Shown here: in pieces, positions 1-5,002 of the stretch
How the letters are laid out: each line of letters starts with the position of its first letter
Position numbering within the stretch: position 1 is the first letter of the stretch
From: an uncultured Bacteroidota bacterium
GTDB taxonomy: Bacteria; Bacteroidota; Bacteroidia; Flavobacteriales; Flavobacteriaceae
Reading direction: 5' to 3'
Assembly (NCBI GenBank): GCA_903888655.1
Contig: CAISUR010000105.1
Span: forward strand, 1-5,002
Length of the DNA: 5,002 nt
Made by a program: the position numbers and the translations under genes
The notes under the pieces: generated by a model
Told to the model about the DNA's origin: nothing
The model's input: the letters and a program-made list of their open reading frames with translations, nothing else
The model's database searches: none

Positions 1-126
1 AGCCAAGGTTGGGACGGTACCTACAACGGAAACCTTATGCCTTCAACCGATTACTGGTTTACTGTTGACTATAGCGAACAACAAGCATTAAAACAATTTA
101 AAGCACATTTCTCGCTTAAAAGGTAA
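1..126 (+). CDS. C-terminal fragment of a T9SS type B sorting-domain protein
   Basis: This frame is open from the first base and ends at TAA, giving 41 residues of an incomplete gene. The fragment contains WDGTYNGNLMPSTDYWFTVDY and ends in FKAHFSLKR. This matches the end of the gliding-motility-associated C-terminal domain (T9SS type B sorting domain, TIGR04131), in which the W-D-G-x-Y-x-G-x-x-x-P-S-x-D-Y-W-F motif and a final F-K/R-G/A-H-F-x-L-x-R/K strand are hallmarks. Proteins with this domain cross the inner membrane by Sec and the outer membrane by the type IX secretion machinery. They are usually large surface or released proteins with adhesive or repeat domains. The passenger part lies outside the window, so the function of this protein cannot be stated. 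A strong terminator follows 24 bases downstream of the stop codon, so this is the last gene of its transcript. Confidence 0.9.
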   Translation, partial: SQGWDGTYNGNLMPSTDYWFTVDYSEQQALKQFKAHFSLKR

Positions 127-150
127 TGTGTTTTTATACTAAATTTTATT

Positions 151-182
151 AAAGTCGGAGGATATTTCTTCCGACTTTTTTT
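151..182 (+). terminator. Rho-independent terminator after the T9SS-substrate gene
   Basis: A nine-base perfect inverted repeat, AAAGTCGGA (151-159) and TCCGACTTT (170-178), forms a hairpin. It can extend inward through a G-T wobble, a G-C and an A-T pair to a four-base TATT loop (163-166). A run of seven T begins at 176, overlapping the foot of the stem. This is the classic intrinsic terminator layout and it lies 24 bases after the stop codon of the upstream gene. The matching A-run at 151-153 is short, so activity on the opposite strand would be weak. Confidence 0.88.
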
Positions 183-296
183 ATCTTGAGTCATAACTTG
201 AAATTGTTTTGGAGCATTAAATTAAATCATTAGATATAAACAATAAATATGTAATAATTAGGTTTTATTATATAAATCTTATGGAATATAATACCT

Positions 297-304
297 TATT
301 TTTG
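297..304 (+). promoter_or_regulatory. Putative -7 element for the outer-membrane barrel gene
   Basis: TATTTTTG matches the Bacteroidota -7 consensus TAnnTTTG at every fixed position. No TTG-type -33 box is visible 17-23 bases upstream, so this is a half-site call. Transcription would begin near position 310, leaving a leader of about 20 bases before the ATG at 329. The element lies inside the in-frame extension that could begin at 281, and so argues against that upstream start. Confidence 0.5.
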
Positions 305-328
305 CAAGAACGAATTAAAACAGAATTT

Positions 329-823
329 ATGAAAAAAGTAATTTTAGTTGCTTTGGTGCTTATTGGATGGGCAGGTAATGTCCGAGCGCAAGAACTATCA
401 AAAAATGTTTTGGGGCTTCGCTTGGGCGATAATGCAGGGTTTGGTGGTGAAATTTCATATCAAAGAGGATTGACCAAAGCAAACCGATTGGAATTTGATT
501 TAGGGTGGCGAAATAGTAATGATGTTAATGCGATTAAAATTGCAGGATTATATCAATGGGTTTGGAATATTGATAACGGATTTAATTGGTATGCTGGTTG
601 TGGGGCAGGACTAGGAAGCTGGAATTATAATTTAAATAATAATAGCAATCACGGAACATTTCTTTTTCTTGCGGGTGATATTGGTGTTGAATATAATTTT
701 AAAGAGGTTCCTATTCAGTTATCATTTGATGTAAGACCTGAATTATATATCAATGCGGCTGGTTATCGCGATGGTAATTATGGTTCTGATTTTGCCCTAG
801 GAATACGGTACAAATTCGACTAA
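329..823 (+). CDS. Secreted outer-membrane beta-barrel protein (small porin-like family)
   Basis: The product is 164 residues. It begins with a Sec signal peptide, MKKVILVALVLIGWAGNVRA, likely cleaved before Gln21. The mature part has alternating polar and hydrophobic stretches rich in Gly and aromatic residues, for example LGLRLGDNAGFGGEISYQRG, NRLEFDLGWR, NWYAGCGAGLG, FLFLAGDIGVEYNF and IQLSFDVRPELYI. It ends in FALGIRYKFD, a typical final beta strand with Phe one residue from the end. About 140 mature residues would fit a barrel of roughly eight strands, as in the OmpX/OmpA-transmembrane-like or 'outer membrane beta-barrel' families. No OmpA peptidoglycan-binding domain is present. The frame stays open up to an ATG at 281, but the start at 329 is preferred: it places the signal peptide at the N terminus, and the probable promoter lies at 297-304. 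The gene stands alone between an upstream terminator and the convergent clpS. Its role, whether structural or a narrow channel, is not known. Confidence 0.82.
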   Translation: MKKVILVALVLIGWAGNVRAQELSKNVLGLRLGDNAGFGGEISYQRGLTKANRLEFDLGWRNSNDVNAIKIAGLYQWVWNIDNGFNWYAGCGAGLGSWNYNLNNNSNHGTFLFLAGDIGVEYNFKEVPIQLSFDVRPELYINAAGYRDGNYGSDFALGIRYKFD

Positions 824-834
824 GAAATTCCGGA

Positions 835-864
835 ACAACAACATTCAGTAGCGATTGTAGTTGT
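835..864. other. Weak stem-loop between convergent genes
   Basis: ACAACAACA (835-843) can pair with TGTAGTTGT (856-864) with one A-A mismatch around a 12-base loop. It lies in the 70-bp gap between the stop codons of the barrel gene and clpS, where a bidirectional terminator would be expected. There is no T-run directly after the stem on either strand, so termination here is only a possibility. No better hairpin was seen in the gap. Confidence 0.2.
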
Positions 865-893
865 CGCTCCATGGTTTTAGACTTCATTGTTTT

Positions 894-1169
894 TTAGACA
901 ATCTCGGCACTCAAACCAGCTTCTAACAATTGGATGCATTGTGGCTTTAATTCGTCATAATGTCCCGTTTTTACGGTGCATTTTCCTTTATAATGCACTA
1001 AAATAGCACATTGCTTTGCCTGCTCTGGCGTGTGTTTACATACGATAACTAAGGTTTCAATAACATGATCAAAAGTATTGACATCATCGTTATACAGCAC
1101 AATTTCATTGTTTAAGCCAATTTGCTCTTCAACTAAAACATCTTCTTGAACTTGTTCAATTGTATTCAT
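894..1169 (-). CDS. clpS: ATP-dependent Clp protease adaptor ClpS
   Basis: The product is 91 residues. ClpS binds proteins with destabilising N-terminal residues (N-degrons) and hands them to the Clp AAA+ unfoldase and ClpP in the cytoplasm. A poorly conserved, acidic N-terminal tail (residues 1-20) precedes the ClpS core. The core starts with NEIVLYNDDVNTFDHVIETL (21-40), which contains the N-D-D motif (27-29) that contacts the substrate amino group. The second signature, LVHYKGK (57-63), holds His59, equivalent to E. coli His66. By hand alignment, the E. coli pocket gatekeepers Met40 and Met62 correspond to Phe33 and Ala55. The length is slightly below that of E. coli ClpS (106 residues), because of a shorter N-terminal tail and C terminus. 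The gene starts 27 bases after the prmA stop codon on the same strand, so the two are probably co-transcribed, with clpS second. No independent promoter was identified. Confidence 0.95.
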   Translation of the reverse strand: MNTIEQVQEDVLVEEQIGLNNEIVLYNDDVNTFDHVIETLVIVCKHTPEQAKQCAILVHYKGKCTVKTGHYDELKPQCIQLLEAGLSAEIV

Positions 1170-1196
1170 TATTTCTTGTCAATAAAAGGGGTAGTA

Positions 1197-2030
1197 TTAC
1201 TTTACATATTTTAAAGAGACCCAATTGTTTCTTTCAAATTTTTTATCATAAGTCAATCCTTTTTCGGTACAACTTTCGTCAATATATGGAATATCTTCTG
1301 TATAGAATCCGCTTAACAACAACAAGCCATCTTGGTTTAAACAGTCAACATAGGTTTGCATATCATTCAACAAAATATTTCTATTGATGTTGGCGATAAT
1401 CAAATCATACTGTTTGTTTTGCAATAAAGCGGCATCTCCTTCATAAACCGTGATGGCATGACAATGATTTCGTTCTACATTTTCAATAGAATTCAAATAA
1501 CACCAATTGTCTATATCAATGGCATCGATTGGTTGTGCTCCTTTCATTTCGGCTAGAATTGCTAAAATAGCCGTACCACAACCCATATCAAGCGTTTTCA
1601 TTCCGGTTACATCAAGTTCTAATAAATGCTGAATCATCATGTGTGTCGTTTCATGATGACCAGTTCCGAAACTCATTTTAGGCTCAATTACAATATCAAA
1701 TTCGGCTTCGGTTTTAGGATGAAAAGGCGCGCGAACATGGCATTTGCCGTCGACATCAATAGGCTCAAAATTCTTTTCCCATTCTTCATTCCAATTCACT
1801 TGATCGATTTCTTCTACTTTGTAAGAAATAGTGAATTCTGGTGAATTTAGGATAAATATATCTTCGAGAACATCTTCGGTCCACAAGTCTTTTTGAATGT
1901 AGGCTACAATTCCTAAATCAGTTTCAATAAAACTTTCAAAAGGTTTTTCTCCTAATTCTGCAATTAATATTTCGGAACCCAATTCTTTAGGTTCTACAAT
2001 GAAATGATATCCTAAGTAGATGTTTGACAT
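1197..2030 (-). CDS. prmA: Ribosomal protein L11 methyltransferase PrmA
   Basis: The product is 277 residues. PrmA is a cytoplasmic S-adenosylmethionine-dependent enzyme that trimethylates ribosomal protein L11 at lysines and its N terminus. The N-terminal substrate-recognition domain (about 1-75) contains the segment SEILIAELGEKPFESFIET (19-37). It is followed by the linker NWNEEWEKNF (79-88) and the Rossmann-fold domain. Clear motifs are the PrmA signature FGTGHHETT (121-129), SAM-binding motif I LDMGCGTAILAI (147-158), acidic motif II DAIDID (169-174), and NINRNIL (214-220) in the position of the catalytic-site loop. The length is typical, slightly shorter than E. coli PrmA (about 293). 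The frame remains open for 11 codons upstream to an ATG at 2063, but MSNIYLGYHF matches the usual N terminus and a -7 promoter element sits at 2041-2048, so 2030 is the better start. It is followed by clpS. Confidence 0.95.
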   Translation of the reverse strand: MSNIYLGYHFIVEPKELGSEILIAELGEKPFESFIETDLGIVAYIQKDLWTEDVLEDIFILNSPEFTISYKVEEIDQVNWNEEWEKNFEPIDVDGKCHVRAPFHPKTEAEFDIVIEPKMSFGTGHHETTHMMIQHLLELDVTGMKTLDMGCGTAILAILAEMKGAQPIDAIDIDNWCYLNSIENVERNHCHAITVYEGDAALLQNKQYDLIIANINRNILLNDMQTYVDCLNQDGLLLLSGFYTEDIPYIDESCTEKGLTYDKKFERNNWVSLKYVK

Positions 2031-2040
2031 TTTTTTTTGA

Positions 2041-2048
2041 CAAAGATA
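2041..2048 (-). promoter_or_regulatory. Putative -7 element for prmA-clpS
   Basis: On the minus strand the sequence reads TATCTTTG, a full match to TAnnTTTG. TTG trinucleotides occur upstream, but at spacings of 7, 12 and 24 bases rather than the usual 17-23, so the -33 box is uncertain. Transcription would begin near 2035, only about five bases before the prmA ATG at 2030. This implies a very short leader. The site also lies downstream of the alternative ATG at 2063, which would therefore not be on the transcript. Confidence 0.5.
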
Positions 2049-2108
2049 AGTATCACAAAGCAATTTTTATCTCAAAAAAATAAAGTCCTTACCTTAGTTT
2101 TAAAAAAA

Positions 2109-2501
2109 TTATTTTCTGGGCTCACTTATTTGAGCTAATCGATTGTATATATCATATAAATTTTGAAAAGCTCTCATTATTTCAGCATTGGGTGCTTTGT
2201 TTTTTACTAAGTCATCCACCAATTTAGTCTGTTTCTTCAGTAGTACGATGGCATGCTCTACTGGAGAAGTTCTGAATTCTTGTGGCATCGTATTCATATC
2301 CAACACATCGGCTCTTTTTAGTAATTCATCCGAATTACCTTTGATGACTTTAAAATTGCCATCTTCTGCCGATTTTAAAAACGTAAACAGTAACACATGA
2401 TAATCATGCATAGCTTTCCATTTATCGGTTATTACTTGAGCAGAAAGCGATTGCATACTACTAAGTAGCATTACAATACCAAGATATTTTACAATTTTCA
2501 T
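2109..2501 (-). CDS. Exported small helical protein of unknown function
   Basis: The product is 130 residues and I cannot assign it to a named family with confidence. It starts with a Sec signal peptide, MKIVKYLGIVMLLSSMQSLSA, likely cleaved before Gln22. There is no lipobox cysteine, and no cysteine at all, so it should be a soluble periplasmic or secreted protein. The mature part of about 109 residues looks almost entirely helical, with four probable amphipathic helices near 25-44, 50-68, 80-100 and 104-125, suggesting a four-helix bundle. The first helix carries Met31, His32 and His35 in KWKAMHDYHVLL, followed by the segment SAEDGNFKVIKGNSDELL (44-61). There is no CxxCH, so it is not a c-type cytochrome. 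It lies 78 bases upstream of prmA in the same direction with no clear terminator between, so some read-through into prmA is possible. It is divergent from the TonB-dependent receptor gene. A metal-related role is speculation based on the His/Met residues. Confidence 0.8.
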   Translation of the reverse strand: MKIVKYLGIVMLLSSMQSLSAQVITDKWKAMHDYHVLLFTFLKSAEDGNFKVIKGNSDELLKRADVLDMNTMPQEFRTSPVEHAIVLLKKQTKLVDDLVKNKAPNAEIMRAFQNLYDIYNRLAQISEPRK

Positions 2502-2540
2502 AAGTGTGTTAATTTTATAACAAGAATAGTGATTCTTTTT

Positions 2541-2571
2541 GAAATGTAAAAGTATCTGCTATAATTAACAA
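2541..2571 (-). promoter_or_regulatory. Putative -33/-7 promoter for the small helical protein gene
   Basis: On the minus strand, TTG (2571-2569) is followed after 20 bases by TACATTTC (2548-2541). This fits the Bacteroidota TTG-N19/20-TAnnTTTG pattern except for C in the last position of the -7 box. The predicted transcript would start near 2535 with a leader of about 34 bases. A second, weaker -7 candidate is TATTCTTG on the same strand at 2528-2521, which lacks a suitable -33 box. Confidence 0.42.
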
Positions 2572-2596
2572 TTCATAGTAGGAAATCTACAATTCA
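2568..2596. repeat. Direct repeat and dyad in the divergent promoter region
   Basis: The octamer ACAATTCA occurs at 2568-2575 and again at 2589-2596, a start-to-start spacing of 21 bp, or two helical turns. Between and overlapping the copies is a short dyad, GTAG-N5-CTAC (2578-2590). The first copy overlaps the predicted -33 TTG of the divergent small-protein gene, and the second lies about 35 bases upstream of the predicted -7 box of the receptor gene. The arrangement resembles an operator, but copies this short can arise by chance in AT-rich DNA. Confidence 0.35.
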
Positions 2597-2630
2597 GTAA
2601 ACTTATATTTTATATTTTAATGGTTTGTTG

Positions 2631-2638
2631 CAACTTTG
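2631..2638 (+). promoter_or_regulatory. Putative -7 element for the TonB-dependent receptor gene
   Basis: CAACTTTG, within GCAACTTTGC, matches TAnnTTTG except for C at the first position. No TTG is present at the expected -33 distance, so the promoter may be weak or depend on an activator. Transcription would begin near 2644, giving a leader of about 16 bases before the ATG at 2660. The in-frame TTG codon at 2636-2638 is part of this element and would not be on the transcript, which excludes it as a start. Confidence 0.4.
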
Positions 2639-2659
2639 CTGCGTCAAAACAACATTTTT

Positions 2660-4825
2660 ATGAAATCGATCCTTACGCTTTTATTACTTTTAATTTCCTC
2701 GTTAGCCTTTTCACAAACGAAACTTACGGGAAAAATAGTTGATGAAAAAAACAATCCCATTTCGGGAGCCAATATCTTTATCGAAGGTACGTATGACGGT
2801 GCTTCTACCAATGAAAAAGGAGAGTTCGCATTTGAAACCTCAGAAAAGGGCAGCAAGATTTTAGTAGTTAGTTACCTTTCCTATGAAACGTTAAAAATTC
2901 CTTTTGAAGTAGAAAAATTCACTAACAAGACCATTAAATTAAAAGAAAGCATCAATACCCTCGATACCGTTGTCATAAATGCCGGAACCTTTGATGCGGG
3001 AGAAAAAGCGCGCGTTTCGGTATTAAAACCTTTAGATATTGTTACTACAGCAGGTTCTAATGCTAATATCGTAGCCGCGTTGCAAACATTACCCGGAACA
3101 CAAACCGTTGGCGAAGATGGTCGATTGTTTGTGAGAGGCGGGGAGGCCGACGAAACGCAAACCTATATAGATGGCATTCGTGTCGCACAACCTTATGGTG
3201 CTTCCACTCAAAATTTGCCAACCCGTGGTAGATTTTCTCCCTTTCTATTTAGTGGGATGTCATTTTCAACGGGCGGTTATTCTGCGGAGTATGGAGAAGC
3301 ATTATCAAGCGTTTTATTGTTGAATACCAAAGAAGAAGAAACGAAAGAAAAAACCGATATTTCGTTAATGACTGTTGGATTAGGATTGGCAAATACGCAA
3401 GTGTGGGGTAAAAACTCGTTGAGTGTCAATACGGCATACATAAACTTAGAGCCCTATCAAAAAATAATTCCACAGAATGTAAGTTGGAATAAACCCTTTC
3501 AATCGTTATCTGGTGAAACCGTTTTTAGACATCAATTCACGAATGGAATATTCAAATTATATGCTGCTTTCGATGCATCGCAATTTGATATAAATCAAGA
3601 AACAATTAATAGTCCGTACTTGATTAGGGTAAATTTAGAAAATAATAATTTCTATTTGAATTCCTCATACAAGGGTAAATTTGGTAATGGATGGCAACTC
3701 ACAACCGGATTAAGTTATGGTTACAGCCAAAATAAAATTGCATTAAATCTTGATAATGTTTCCAATGCGGAACATTCTTCTCACATGAAGTTAAAATTTA
3801 GAAAATCATTTACAGATCGTATCAAACTTGCCTTTGGAGGTGATTATTTCCTTACCAAATTTAACGAGTCGTTTGATGGAACCCAAGACGTCTTATCGGG
3901 CGTATATAATAAAAGCGGCTACAATAATGCTATTGCGGCCATTTATGCGGAGGCTGATGTTTTCTTTTCGAAAATTTTTGCTGCTAAAATAGGAGGTAGG
4001 GCATCGCATAATGATTTACTTACAGAATCGGCTATAGCACCACGAATATCATTAGCCTATAAAGTCAGTAAAAATGGACAATTTTCATTAGCTTATGGAA
4101 AATTTACTCAAGCTCCCAAACAAGACTATTTAAAATATGCGGATTATTTGAGTAGTGAAAAAGCAAATCATTATATTTTGAATTACCAATACAGTAAAGA
4201 GAAACAGACCTTTAGAACCGAAGTGTATTTTAAAGACTATTCTAGTTTAGTAAAATATAATACGTTCATACCTTCGTACAATACGACTTATAATAATAAC
4301 GGAAAGGGATACGCCAAAGGCATCGATGTGTTTTGGAGGGATGGAAAATCAGTCAAAAATTTTGAGTATTGGATTTCGTATTCTTATATCGACACAAAAA
4401 GAGATTACAAAAATTACACGGCCGAAGTAACGCCAAGTTTTGTTGCCGATAATAGCCTTTCTTTGGTTGGAAAATATTGGATTGAACGATGGAAATCACA
4501 AGTTAGTATTACCAACAGTTATACTACTGGAAGACCCTATAATAATCCGAATGAAATTACTTTTATGAATGGCAAAACTAAAAGCTACAACAGTTTGAGT
4601 ATGAGTTGGGCGTATTTATTGACGACACAAAAGATTTTATATTTTTCTATTTCTAATTTATTAGGGACTCAAAACATCTATGGATATGAATATGCATCTT
4701 CGCCAGACGCCAATGGATATTATAATCGAAGAGCCATTACCCCAACAGCAGACCGTTTCTTTTTTGTGGGATTCTTTTGGACTATTAGCGATACCAAAAC
4801 CGATAATCAATTAAAAAACTTGTAA
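2660..4825 (+). CDS. TonB-dependent outer-membrane receptor with CarboxypepD_reg-like domain
   Basis: The product is 721 residues and appears complete. It should be an outer-membrane transporter that takes up a substrate using energy passed from the TonB-ExbBD complex. A signal peptide, MKSILTLLLLLISSLAFS, is likely cleaved before Gln19. A carboxypeptidase-regulatory-like Ig-type domain follows at about 20-97 (KLTGKIVDEKNNPISGANI, then the GEFAF and LVVSYLSYET strands). DTVVINAG (102-109) resembles a TonB box. The plug domain spans about 115-225 and contains NIVAALQTLPGTQ, RLFVRGGEADETQTYIDGIR and the GGYSAEYGEALSSVLLL segment that precedes the barrel. From about 235 to the end is the 22-strand-type barrel, with many alternating aromatic strands such as FRTEVYFKDYSSLVKYNTF. 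The last strand is RFFFVGFFWTI, followed by an 11-residue hydrophilic tail. It is far shorter than SusC/RagA proteins (about 1000 residues), and no SusD gene is nearby, so a glycan SusCD system is unlikely. The substrate is unknown. The ATG at 2660 is preferred over an in-frame TTG at 2636 that lies in the promoter element. Confidence 0.93.
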   Translation: MKSILTLLLLLISSLAFSQTKLTGKIVDEKNNPISGANIFIEGTYDGASTNEKGEFAFETSEKGSKILVVSYLSYETLKIPFEVEKFTNKTIKLKESINTLDTVVINAGTFDAGEKARVSVLKPLDIVTTAGSNANIVAALQTLPGTQTVGEDGRLFVRGGEADETQTYIDGIRVAQPYGASTQNLPTRGRFSPFLFSGMSFSTGGYSAEYGEALSSVLLLNTKEEETKEKTDISLMTVGLGLANTQVWGKNSLSVNTAYINLEPYQKIIPQNVSWNKPFQSLSGETVFRHQFTNGIFKLYAAFDASQFDINQETINSPYLIRVNLENNNFYLNSSYKGKFGNGWQLTTGLSYGYSQNKIALNLDNVSNAEHSSHMKLKFRKSFTDRIKLAFGGDYFLTKFNESFDGTQDVLSGVYNKSGYNNAIAAIYAEADVFFSKIFAAKIGGRASHNDLLTESAIAPRISLAYKVSKNGQFSLAYGKFTQAPKQDYLKYADYLSSEKANHYILNYQYSKEKQTFRTEVYFKDYSSLVKYNTFIPSYNTTYNNNGKGYAKGIDVFWRDGKSVKNFEYWISYSYIDTKRDYKNYTAEVTPSFVADNSLSLVGKYWIERWKSQVSITNSYTTGRPYNNPNEITFMNGKTKSYNSLSMSWAYLLTTQKILYFSISNLLGTQNIYGYEYASSPDANGYYNRRAITPTADRFFFVGFFWTISDTKTDNQLKNL

Positions 4826-4912
4826 GTTAAAATTGAAAAGTATTATAACTTTATAAAAAAAGTAATGATTTTTAGAATATTAAAAGTTAATTTGTAGTGT
4901 TATGAACGAAAT

Positions 4913-5002
4913 TTACTCATCCAAATATTCTTTTCCATCGATATTCAACCAACCTTTTTGACCGTTTGGAAGTTCGAAACGAGCAAAATATCCTTGAAAA
5001 TC
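4913..5002 (-). CDS. C-terminal fragment of an unidentified protein
   Basis: On the minus strand an open frame enters from the window edge and ends at TAA (4915-4913), giving 29 residues. The sequence is DFQGYFARFELPNGQKGWLN followed by IDGKEYLDE. It reads like genuine coding sequence: it is more GC-rich than the flanking intergenic DNA, is uninterrupted, and ends in an acidic tail. NGQKGWLNIDGKE loosely resembles a WG-repeat-like or small beta-sheet module, but this is too little to assign a family. It converges on the receptor gene, with an 87-bp gap between stop codons. The start and most of the gene lie beyond the window. Confidence 0.6.
   Translation of the reverse strand, partial: DFQGYFARFELPNGQKGWLNIDGKEYLDE

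Noticed and set aside
828..835. Perfect palindrome TTCCGGAA just after the barrel gene
   Set aside because: Eight bases is too short to be significant on its own, and it is not paired with another copy nearby.
1160..1387. Plus-strand open frame of 75 codons
   Set aside because: It overlaps the 5' end of clpS and the 3' end of prmA on the opposite strand. Its translation shows no recognisable family, and both minus-strand genes have clear family motifs.
1626..1844. Plus-strand open frame of 72 codons
   Set aside because: It is wholly antisense to the conserved core of prmA, including the FGTGHHETT region, and its translation has no domain-like features.
2064..2108. Possible terminator between the small helical protein gene and prmA
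   Set aside because: There are A/T runs, and CCTTA occurs twice, but as a direct repeat. No inverted repeat of useful length is present, so no terminator can be supported.
2188..2400. Plus-strand open frame of 70 codons
   Set aside because: It is antisense to the small exported helical protein, whose signal peptide and helical pattern mark the minus strand as coding.
2109..2501. c-type cytochrome or cytochrome c-prime for the helical exported protein
   Set aside because: There is no CxxCH motif and no cysteine at all, so covalent heme attachment is excluded.
2644..2856. Minus-strand open frame of 70 codons
   Set aside because: It is antisense to the signal peptide and regulatory-like domain of the receptor, both clearly encoded on the plus strand.
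2660..4825. SusC/RagA glycan transporter
   Set aside because: The protein is about 280 residues too short and no SusD-like gene follows. The next gene is a convergent minus-strand gene.
4845..4866. Hairpin after the receptor gene (ATAACTTT pairing with AAAGTAAT)
   Set aside because: The stem has a single G-C pair and one mismatch, and the T-run (4869-4873) begins a few bases after it. In AT-rich DNA such pairing is expected by chance, so I do not call a terminator.

Overview
The window looks like chromosomal DNA of a Flavobacteriia-type Bacteroidota, probably Flavobacterium or a close relative. It is AT-rich. Start codons lack Shine-Dalgarno sequences and instead follow A/T-rich leaders. Several genes are preceded by sequences like the Bacteroidota -7 promoter element (TAnnTTTG). 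One protein ends in a type IX secretion (T9SS) type B sorting domain, several signal peptides are cleaved just before Gln, and the TonB-dependent receptor carries the N-terminal carboxypeptidase-regulatory-like domain typical of the phylum. The taxonomic call is inferred from these traits, not from a database match.

Layout: (1) 1-126, plus strand: the last 41 residues of a T9SS-exported protein, followed by a strong intrinsic terminator at 151-182. (2) 329-823, plus: a 164-residue secreted outer-membrane beta-barrel protein with its own promoter element. (3) 894-2030, minus: a two-gene unit, prmA then clpS, with a 27-bp gap. It encodes the ribosomal protein L11 methyltransferase and the N-degron adaptor of the Clp protease, and it converges on the barrel gene. 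(4) 2109-2501, minus: a small exported helical protein of unknown function, upstream of prmA in the same direction. (5) 2660-4825, plus: a complete 721-residue TonB-dependent receptor transcribed divergently from the small helical protein across a 158-bp intergenic region. That region holds a 21-bp-spaced direct repeat and a short dyad. (6) 4913-5002, minus: the C-terminal 29 residues of a protein that runs off the window.

The genes fall into two themes. prmA and clpS are cytoplasmic functions in ribosome modification and proteolysis. The other complete genes, and the first fragment, encode exported or envelope proteins. The most likely functional pairing beyond prmA-clpS is the divergent pair of small periplasmic helical protein and TonB-dependent receptor, but their substrate cannot be read from the sequence. 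There is no CRISPR array, insertion sequence, tRNA, rRNA or phage gene. No clear new system is present. The best leads are the unknown helical protein, the repeat-containing divergent promoter region, and the very short predicted leader of prmA.
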